Shown: positions 5,041 to 10,055 of the stretch, piece after piece
Numbering within the stretch: the stretch's first letter is position 1
How the letters are laid out: each line of letters opens with the position of its first letter
Assembly: GCA_013329175.1 (NCBI GenBank)
Contig: DUKR01000044.1
Span: forward strand, 12,400-22,454
Source: Candidatus Woesearchaeota archaeon
Lineage (GTDB): Archaea; Nanobdellota; Nanobdellia; Woesearchaeales; UBA11716
Direction: 5' to 3'
Length of the DNA stretch: 10,055 nucleotides
Notes under the pieces: generated by a model
Database searches by the model: none
Seen by the model: the letters and a program-made list of their open reading frames with translations, nothing else
What the model was told of the DNA's origin: nothing
Program-made: the position numbers and the translations under genes

Positions 5041-5093
5041 ATGGAAACGGCTCCACAGCTACCAATAACACTTAATACGGGGGTTACCACACA

Positions 5094-6173
5094 ATGAAGC
5101 GACCACTATTGATCGGATTGCTGCTTATGGCAGTTGTTCTCGTGCCGCTTGCTCTTGCAGATGAGGGCAAGCTGACCATCGAGGACATCGAGTTTCGCAT
5201 TGATGGCGACAGAGACAGCGGCACCAGTGCCGATGCAAAGCCAGGTTCTACGGTAAAGATTGAGTTTCAGGTGAAAAACAATTATCCTGATGTTAATAAC
5301 GAGTCATTATCTTCTGAGATAGAGAGCATAGAAGGCACCGTCACCATCGAAGGCATTGATGATGGCGATGACCTTGAGGAAGACTTTGATGTTTCAGACC
5401 TTGATGCCCAGGATGACAAGAAAGTGACGGTCACTTTTGAAGTGCCTCTGCTTGTTGATGAGGACGACTACCAAATAACTATCGAGGTCGAGGGCGAAGA
5501 CGTTGAGAGCAACGTCCTGAACTCAACGGGCAATCACAAGACAACCAGAAATGACCTGAACCTTGAAATCAAGAAGGAGAAGCATGACGTGCAGATAACG
5601 AGGGCAATCCTATTGCAGGACACCCTATCATGCAGCAGGTCAACAACCCTTTCAGCTACGGTCATCAACCTTGGAGAGGATGAGGAAGAGGATATACAGC
5701 TTACAGTCTCAAGCCAGGAGCTGGATATTTCCAGAAAGTTCACCTTTGACCTTCCGGAAGGGGATGATGACGATACCACGTATTCAACAAGCGTTCCCAT
5801 CACTATAGGAGAAGACGTGAAGGCTGGAAGCTACCTCATCAGCGTGTTTGCAGAGTTTGACAATTTGGCAAAGAACACCCAGGAAGTCCTGTCGCTGAAG
5901 GTTGAGGACTGCGCCGTGCCAAAGGCAGAGCCAGTAGTAGAAGAGGAGGAGGAAGAGCCTGCTACCGTTATTGTGACGCAGCCGGACCCTATCGCCACCC
6001 AGCCTCAGGTTGTTACACAACCAGTTTTGACGCCGCCTACGGTAGTCACGCCGACTGCCATGGAAGATGAAGGATTCTTCACTACCCCAGTTATCATAGG
6101 GCTGTTTGTCGTTGTGAACGTGCTGCTGATAGTTGTTGCGGTCGTGCTGGTCCTTTCGCTGAGGAAGAAGTAA
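5094..6173 (+). CDS. Secreted, membrane-anchored S-layer-like surface protein with Ig-like domains
   Basis: The 359-residue protein has a clear signal peptide (Lys2-Arg3, hydrophobic 5-21, likely cleavage after ALA at 20-22). The ectodomain is strongly acidic and beta-rich, probably two Ig-fold/CARDB-like domains (about 27-160 and 165-272). A Glu run (283-288) and a Thr/Pro stalk with three TQP units (295-310) follow, then one TM segment (about 333-355) ending in LRKK. Orientation is therefore outside ectodomain, single anchor, tiny cytosolic tail. Cys180 and Cys273 could form a disulfide. N-glycosylation sequons NES (69) and NST (143) are present. There is no lipobox Cys, so it is not an LspA substrate. 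Similar proteins in DPANN genomes are often annotated as putative S-layer proteins; the structural role is inferred. A pyrimidine-rich terminator follows the stop. Confidence 0.85.
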   Translation: MKRPLLIGLLLMAVVLVPLALADEGKLTIEDIEFRIDGDRDSGTSADAKPGSTVKIEFQVKNNYPDVNNESLSSEIESIEGTVTIEGIDDGDDLEEDFDVSDLDAQDDKKVTVTFEVPLLVDEDDYQITIEVEGEDVESNVLNSTGNHKTTRNDLNLEIKKEKHDVQITRAILLQDTLSCSRSTTLSATVINLGEDEEEDIQLTVSSQELDISRKFTFDLPEGDDDDTTYSTSVPITIGEDVKAGSYLISVFAEFDNLAKNTQEVLSLKVEDCAVPKAEPVVEEEEEEPATVIVTQPDPIATQPQVVTQPVLTPPTVVTPTAMEDEGFFTTPVIIGLFVVVNVLLIVVAVVLVLSLRKK

Positions 6174-6179
6174 CTCCAT

Positions 6180-6208
6180 GCCTTCCTTTTTTCTTTTCTT
6201 TATTTTTA
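6180..6208 (+). terminator. Pyrimidine/T-rich terminator after the surface-protein gene
   Basis: Starting about 7 bases after the TAA is a tract with runs of T6, T4, T3 and T5 interrupted by C and A. U-rich tracts without a strong hairpin are the usual archaeal intrinsic terminators. The last T-run also forms the TATA box of the next gene, so the end of one unit and the promoter of the next are fused. Confidence 0.5.
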
Positions 6209-6210
6209 TA
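6203..6210 (+). promoter_or_regulatory. TATA box of the TrmB-family gene
   Basis: TTTTTATA within ATTTTTATAGAG (6202-6213), the same 12-mer as before thyA. Initiation near 6232 leaves about 19 bases of leader with Shine-Dalgarno GAGGAG (6235-6240), 10 bases before the ATG. Confidence 0.6.
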
Positions 6211-6250
6211 GAGGTGTAGAGGGTATCAGCAGAAGAGGAGTGCATCCATC

Positions 6251-7027
6251 ATGACAGCGCAACAGCAGCTCATCGGACGGCTGAAAGAGGACTTCAGGCT
6301 CAACATATACGAGGTGAAGGTATGGACCTCGCTCCTTTCAAGGGGTATCGCTGCAGCAGGCGAGCTTGCTGACATCTCAGGGGTCCCCCGCTCCAGGTGC
6401 TATGACGTTCTTGAATCATTAGAGAAGAAGGGCTTCATCATCATGAAGATAGGAAAGCCCATCAGATACATTGCAGTCCCCCCAGAAGAGATTGTTGACC
6501 GGGTGAAGAAGCAGACAAGGAAGGAAGTAGATGTCCAGCTTTCCATGCTTGATGAGATCCGCGCTACCGACATCTTCAGAGAGCTTGAGCTGCTCTACAA
6601 GACAGGGATTGACAAGATTGATTTTGAGGACATCACGAATTTTGTTTCAGGCAGGAGCGCAATCAACGCGCAGGTCAGGTCAATGATTGAGGGAGCCAGG
6701 CAGTCCATTATCATCGCTACGACTCCTGAAGGCGTTGTGAGAAAGATGAAGATACTCAAGAAGCTCTCTGACAAGCTGAACAAGGGGAAGGTTGCCGTGA
6801 CGTTAGCCTCTGCTGCTGCTCCAGACGATGCGCTGGCAAAGCTTCTGTCCAACTTTTCCTATAAGCCTTTGAAGGGCGATGCACGCTTTGTGATAACGGA
6901 TGATGAAGACGTGCTGTTTATGCTTTCTCCTGAGGAGGCTGGGCCTGAGTTAGATGCTGCCGTCTGGGTGAAAAGCCAGTTCTTTGGCAGGGCTTTGGCT
7001 GGGCTTCTGAAAGGGCATGTGGAGTAG
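6251..7027 (+). CDS. TrmB-family transcriptional regulator
   Basis: TrmB-family proteins are archaeal DNA-binding regulators, often of sugar transport and metabolism. The 258-residue protein has the N-terminal winged helix (about 16-77): LNIYEVKVWTSLL, recognition region ISGVPRSRCYDVLESLEKKGFI, and wing IMKIGKPIRYIAV. A helical linker (about 80-105) is the probable dimerisation coil. A C-terminal PLD-like effector fold (about 131-253) shows the typical AQVRSMIEGARQSIIIAT (140-157), a strand pair RFVITDDEDVLFML (212-225) and VWVKSQFFGRALAGLL (238-253). The classical sugar-binding domain is not evident, so the ligand is unknown. Shine-Dalgarno GAGGAG supports the start. It has its own TATA box and lies directly after the surface-protein gene, whose promoter carries a palindrome that it might bind (inference). 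Confidence 0.92.
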   Translation: MTAQQQLIGRLKEDFRLNIYEVKVWTSLLSRGIAAAGELADISGVPRSRCYDVLESLEKKGFIIMKIGKPIRYIAVPPEEIVDRVKKQTRKEVDVQLSMLDEIRATDIFRELELLYKTGIDKIDFEDITNFVSGRSAINAQVRSMIEGARQSIIIATTPEGVVRKMKILKKLSDKLNKGKVAVTLASAAAPDDALAKLLSNFSYKPLKGDARFVITDDEDVLFMLSPEEAGPELDAAVWVKSQFFGRALAGLLKGHVE

Positions 7028-7092
7028 GAAAATCGTTCGTGGTTTTCTGGGCTGCTCCCCAGCTTTCCATCTTTGCGTGCCTGTATCTTGGA

Positions 7093-7122
7093 TTTATAAA
7101 TACCAACCACAACGTTTATATA
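7093..7122 (+). promoter_or_regulatory. Two TATA boxes before the proteasome beta gene
   Basis: TTTATAAATA (7093-7102) and TTTATATA (7115-7122) lie 22 bases apart. The second would start transcription near 7145, giving a leader of about 29 bases; the first near 7124. Their presence argues that the true start codon is the ATG at 7174 rather than any codon upstream. Confidence 0.6.
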
Positions 7123-7173
7123 GGAAGCCTGAATTACAATAAAGCATTGCTTCTCAAGGTACAGGATTTTCTC

Positions 7174-7815
7174 ATGGAAGAAGAGCACATACGAAAGACA
7201 GGGACAACAACTGTTGCGCTCGTCGCACGCGATGGCGTGGTGCTTGCGGCAGACAAAAGAGCGACAGCAGGCTACCTGATTGCGGCAAAGGACGTGACAA
7301 AAATACTCAACGTGAGCGATGATATCGCAGTGACGACGGCAGGAACGGTGTCAGACATCCAGCTTATGGTGAAATACCTGAAGTCAGAGATCAAGATCAA
7401 AGAGCTTCGAACAGCAAGGAAGATGCAGGTGAAGGAGGCGGCAAACCTGATGTCCATGCTTGTCTACAACAACATCAGGAAGTTCTCAACAATCCCCGGC
7501 ATCTCGCATTTTTTAATGGCAGGAAAAGATGCTTCCGGCTTCTCTACATGGGACATCAATGCCGACGGAAGCATTTCTGAAGTAAAGGATTATGTCTCCT
7601 CAGGGTCTGGATCAGTCATGGCCTACGGCGTGCTTGAGACCCTCTACAAGGAAGGATTGAGTGTAGAAGAAGCCGTGAAGCTTGCAGCAAAAGCGGTGAA
7701 TGCAGCTGTCCAGCGGGACATAGCATCAGGCAACGGCATTGACATTGTGACGGTGACAGGCGATGGCGTCAGGAAAGTGCTGAGTAAACAAATTGACACG
7801 ACTATCACCGTTTGA
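7174..7815 (+). CDS. psmB: 20S proteasome beta subunit
   Basis: This is the proteolytic subunit of the archaeal 20S core, an N-terminal nucleophile hydrolase. From ATG 7174 it is 213 residues: a 10-residue propeptide (MEEEHIRKTG) and a mature chain of 203 residues starting TTTVALV, the same mature length as the Thermoplasma subunit. In mature numbering the catalytic set is in place: Thr1, Asp17 and Lys33, with Gly47 in TTAGTVSD; SGSGS and QRDIASGNGIDI supply the Ser129/Asp166/Ser169 region. The frame is open upstream to a GTG at 7039, but that extension covers both TATA boxes and would make an abnormally long propeptide. The Shine-Dalgarno is weak (AGG, 7163-7165). The alpha subunit is not in the window. 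The downstream neighbour fttA is also next to psmB in several other archaea. Confidence 0.96.
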   Translation: MEEEHIRKTGTTTVALVARDGVVLAADKRATAGYLIAAKDVTKILNVSDDIAVTTAGTVSDIQLMVKYLKSEIKIKELRTARKMQVKEAANLMSMLVYNNIRKFSTIPGISHFLMAGKDASGFSTWDINADGSISEVKDYVSSGSGSVMAYGVLETLYKEGLSVEEAVKLAAKAVNAAVQRDIASGNGIDIVTVTGDGVRKVLSKQIDTTITV

Positions 7816-7918
7816 CCTGCTTTCATGTTCATTATCACATATTTATCTCTTTACCATTACCCAAGCGAATATATGGTGTTCTCAACACAGAACATAAACA
7901 GTCAGGAGTGCGAAACCT
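7816..7918 (+). promoter_or_regulatory. fttA promoter and leader
   Basis: These 103 bases between psmB and fttA contain a T-rich tract (about 7838-7852) that could end the psmB transcript or act as a TATA element, and a TATA-like AATATAT (7868-7874). Initiation near 7897 would leave a leader of about 22 bases with Shine-Dalgarno AGGAGTG (7904-7910), 8 bases before the ATG. fttA can thus be transcribed independently. Confidence 0.5.
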
Positions 7919-9814
7919 ATGGCAGATATTTTGAAGGCAGTCATGTCCCACCTACCAGAGGGCAAAATCAGCGATGCAGTGTACGAGGGCGCAAACATCG
8001 TCCTCTACACCAAGGACAAGGATTTCTTCCTGAACAACAACGGCATCATCAAGCAGGTTGTGGACGACATCAAGAAAAGGGTTGAGCTTCGGCCTGACCC
8101 TGCCATAACCCTCGAGCAGGAGGAGGCAGAAAGAATCATCAGGCAGATCATCCCGCAAGATGCAGGGATTGACCAGGTCATCTTTGATCCGCAGCGAAGC
8201 CAGGTCATTATTGAGGCAGAAAAGCCAGGCCTTGCCATCGGCAAGCAGGGAGCACTCTTGCGCGAGATACGGGCGCAGGTGCTGTGGGTTCCCCACATCA
8301 GGAGGAAGCCTGCCATCAAGTCCCAGCTTATTGAAGACATCAGGTCAGTGCTGTACCAAAACTCCGACTACAGGAGGAAATTCCTTGATAGGTGCGGCCA
8401 TAGGATATATGACGGGTGGAGGCGCGAGAAGAAAAACGAATGGGTCAGGGTATCATACCTTGGCTCTGGCCGGCAGGTAGGCAGGTCATGCATACTGCTG
8501 CAGACCTCTGAGTCCAGGGTTATGCTTGACTGCGGCATCAACGTCGCTGCAAGCGGACCTGACGCGTACCCTATGCTGGAGGCTCCTGAATTCAACATCC
8601 TGGACCTTGACGCCGTCATCATCAGCCACGCCCATCTTGACCATTCAGGCTTTCTGCCTTATCTCTTCAAATATGGCTTCAAGGGACCTGTGTATTGCAC
8701 AGCACCGACCCGCGACGTCATGGCGCTCCTGCAGCTTGACCTCATCAAGATAGCAAAGAACGACGGGAGGGATCCCCTGTTCACAAGCGATGACGTGAAG
8801 GAGATGGTGAAGCATACCATAATCGCAGACTACGATGAGGTCACTGACATCACACCTGACATCAGGATCACTATGTACAACGCTGGCCACATCCTTGGAA
8901 GCGCCATGGTGCACTTGCACATCGGGAACGGGCTTCATAATCTGTTGTATTCCGCAGACACTAAATATGGAAGGACGCAGCTCTTGGAGCCTGCTGTCAC
9001 GAAATTCCCACGGCTTGAGACGCTGATGGTTGAAGCAACATACGGAGGGAAGGACTGCATACTGCCGCCAAGGCTTGACCAGGAGAACCATCTCAAGTCA
9101 ATCATCAAGGACACCCTCAGGCAGGGAGGGAAGGTGCTCATCCCCGTGCTTGGCACCGGAAGGGCGCAGGAAGTGATGGTGGTCCTTGAGCAGGCCATGC
9201 GCACAGGCCAACTGGAGAAGATTCCCGTCTACATTGATGGCATGGTGTGGGACATCACTGCCATTCATACTGCATACCCTGAATATCTAAAAAGCACGGT
9301 CAGAAAGCAGATTTTCCACAAAGATCAGAACCCATTCCTTGCCGAGAACTTCTCAAGGGTTGGCTCAGCCAAGGAGCGCAAACAGGTGATTGAGGAAACC
9401 GGCTCCTGCGTGATTCTTGCGACATCTGGCATGCTTGTGGGAGGGCCAAGTGTTGAGTATCTTCGCAATCTTGCAGAGTATTCCAAGAACGCCATACTGT
9501 TTGTCTCTTATCAGGGTGAGGGATCTCTTGGGCGCAGGGTACAGCGCGGCGAGCGGGAGATCAATTTCGGCAACGAAGTGAAGCCTGACATCACCAGGCT
9601 GAACCTTCGCATCGAGACCATAGAAGGATTCACAGGGCATTCAGGAAGGAGGGAGTTGATGGAGTTTGTGCATGACTGCGACCCAAGGCCCAAGAAGGCA
9701 CTCATCAACCACGGCGAAAGCTCCCGATGCCTTGACCTTGCCTCATCCATTCACAAGGCGTACAGGATTGAGACGATTGCCCCGAGGAACCTTGAAGCGA
9801 TTAGGCTTAAGTGA
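7919..9814 (+). CDS. fttA: aCPSF1/FttA, KH-containing beta-CASP ribonuclease that terminates transcription
   Basis: The archaeal CPSF73 homologue cleaves nascent RNA and releases RNA polymerase, acting as the general archaeal termination factor. The 631-residue length is typical. An N-terminal KH-like domain (about 1-68) is followed by a KH domain (about 70-140) with GKQG at 108-111. The metallo-beta-lactamase core starts near 175 and holds HAHLDH (His237, His239, Asp241, His242), AGH (His324) and Asp347 in SADTKYG, where related enzymes usually have a GDF-type sequence; the metal ligand itself is kept. The beta-CASP domain shows Glu372 (VEATYG), His574 in GFTGHSGRREL and His598 in INHGES. 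The catalytic set is complete. Shine-Dalgarno AGGAGTG supports the start. Its own mRNA is followed by a T6 run inside the dispersed element at 9866-9914. Confidence 0.98.
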   Translation: MADILKAVMSHLPEGKISDAVYEGANIVLYTKDKDFFLNNNGIIKQVVDDIKKRVELRPDPAITLEQEEAERIIRQIIPQDAGIDQVIFDPQRSQVIIEAEKPGLAIGKQGALLREIRAQVLWVPHIRRKPAIKSQLIEDIRSVLYQNSDYRRKFLDRCGHRIYDGWRREKKNEWVRVSYLGSGRQVGRSCILLQTSESRVMLDCGINVAASGPDAYPMLEAPEFNILDLDAVIISHAHLDHSGFLPYLFKYGFKGPVYCTAPTRDVMALLQLDLIKIAKNDGRDPLFTSDDVKEMVKHTIIADYDEVTDITPDIRITMYNAGHILGSAMVHLHIGNGLHNLLYSADTKYGRTQLLEPAVTKFPRLETLMVEATYGGKDCILPPRLDQENHLKSIIKDTLRQGGKVLIPVLGTGRAQEVMVVLEQAMRTGQLEKIPVYIDGMVWDITAIHTAYPEYLKSTVRKQIFHKDQNPFLAENFSRVGSAKERKQVIEETGSCVILATSGMLVGGPSVEYLRNLAEYSKNAILFVSYQGEGSLGRRVQRGEREINFGNEVKPDITRLNLRIETIEGFTGHSGRRELMEFVHDCDPRPKKALINHGESSRCLDLASSIHKAYRIETIAPRNLEAIRLK

Positions 9815-9865
9815 GTGCCATCCAGGGGATACGTGTTTGAGCATTGACGTGCTGAGCAGTAAAGC

Positions 9866-9914
9866 GTAATACTTCAGTTTTTTGAAGCCCGCAACCTTGC
9901 CGCATGGTCAGAAA
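9866..9914 (-). repeat. Dispersed structured element, copy B (inverted)
   Basis: Read on the - strand this is the ungapped partner of 62-110 (38 of 49 identical). It keeps CC-A-stem-triloop-stem-GG and the second stem CTTCA/TGAAG plus TATTAC. In the first stem three substitutions turn A-U, G-C and U-A pairs of copy A into G.U, G.U and U.G, all still pairing. The 6-base loop of the second hairpin is AAAAAC instead of TGATGG, which gives the + strand a T6 run. It lies 51 bases past the fttA stop, antisense to fttA. It could be the 3' element of a leftward gene outside the window or a stand-alone RNA. Confidence 0.65.
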
Positions 9915-9927
9915 CTCACGAGAGCGC

Positions 9928-9977
9928 AGCTCAAGCGTGAGCTATGAGCGCAAGTTCATCTGCGCTAGTCTCACTAG
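9928..9977. repeat. Cluster of three small hairpins
   Basis: AGCTCA/TGAGCT around AGCG (9928-9943), GCGCA/TGCGC around an 8-base loop (9948-9965) and CTAGT/ACTAG around CTC (9965-9977) follow one another, the last two sharing one base. The segment shares short words with the left cluster, in inverse orientation: GAGACTAGCG (52-61) and AACTTGCG (7-14, matching 9949-9956). It may form the 5' part of a larger structured RNA read on the - strand. Confidence 0.5.
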
Positions 9978-10055
9978 TCTGCCCCGATTTGGCGTGCGCT
10001 CGGCATCATTCCCTAAAAAAGGCATTACTGAGGGCTACTTTGCCAAAAGCGACGC

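Larger units (their letters stand above)
4877..5093. other. Divergent promoter region
   Basis: These 217 bases separate the leftward glycosylase gene from the rightward surface-protein gene. They contain the glycosylase TATA box, two rightward TATA boxes about 69 bases apart (4964-4972 and 5033-5040), a perfect 8-bp-arm palindrome between them, and a possible 13-codon mini-ORF (5000-5041). No other gene is seen. Confidence 0.6.
9815..10055. other. Hairpin-rich non-coding region after fttA
   Basis: I see no credible gene in these 241 bases. They contain copy B of the dispersed element (9866-9914), a cluster of three small hairpins (9928-9977) and a less structured tail to the window end. A T6 run on the + strand (9878-9883) could serve as the fttA terminator. 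The 10-mer CGCTAGTCTC (9963-9972) is the inverse of 52-61 in the left cluster. Confidence 0.6.

Noticed and set aside
5094..5165. Lipoprotein signal peptide that could be an LspA substrate
   Set aside because: There is no Cys near the predicted cleavage site; ALA before Asp-Glu fits ordinary signal peptidase I.
7048..7066. Short CTGGG/CCCAG stem after the TrmB gene as a terminator
   Set aside because: Only about 5 pairs and no T-run follows it.
7039..7173. N-terminal extension of the proteasome beta frame starting at GTG 7039
   Set aside because: It covers both TATA boxes, would add 45 residues before a normal 10-residue propeptide, and has no Shine-Dalgarno.
7952..8340. Antisense frames of 111-114 residues inside fttA
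   Set aside because: The sense frame has complete family motifs, and the antisense frames follow from its high G+C codon pattern.

Overview
The window looks archaeal, most likely from an uncultivated DPANN-type lineage (Woesearchaeales-like is my best guess, moderate confidence). It carries an aCPSF1/FttA transcription-termination nuclease next to a 20S proteasome beta subunit, a TrmB-family regulator and a secreted surface protein with a C-terminal anchor. Most promoters show A/T-rich TATA boxes about 25-35 bases before a short or absent leader. Bacterial-looking enzymes are mixed in: ThyA, DHFR and the lipoprotein signal peptidase LspA.

Layout. Positions 1-168 hold a cluster of small hairpins and then the thyA promoter. 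thyA and a DHFR gene follow on the + strand with a 4-base overlap and form a thymidylate/folate pair: ThyA makes dihydrofolate and DHFR recycles it. On the - strand, read right to left, come an HhH-GPD DNA glycosylase (4876-4142), a two-TM membrane protein (4108-3431), a Gly/Gln-rich protein with four DPF motifs and a C-terminal coiled coil (3434-2841), lspA (2834-2373) and an unrecognised AT-rich gene (2346-1669). The membrane protein, DPF protein and lspA are overlapping or almost touching and are very probably one operon. A divergent promoter region (4877-5093) with a perfect palindrome leads into a + strand block: an S-layer-like surface protein, a TrmB regulator, the proteasome beta subunit and fttA, each with its own TATA box.

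The most unusual signal is at the two ends. A 49-base element at 62-110 (+) recurs inverted at 9866-9914 (-), with 38 of 49 positions identical and no gaps. It folds into two adjacent hairpins. Every difference inside the first stem turns a Watson-Crick pair into a G.U pair, and the second stem is unchanged while its 6-base loop has diverged. Both copies sit beside further small hairpins, and in the left cluster two tandem 21-base repeats differ by a compensatory base pair. This points to a dispersed structured RNA or repeat family that I cannot assign to a known class. Because both copies lie at the window's ends, the window may be a contig broken at repeats.

There is no sign of CRISPR, transposase, tRNA or rRNA. 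No stretch longer than 300 bases lacks a gene; the longest are 9815-10055 and 4877-5093, and both are described below.
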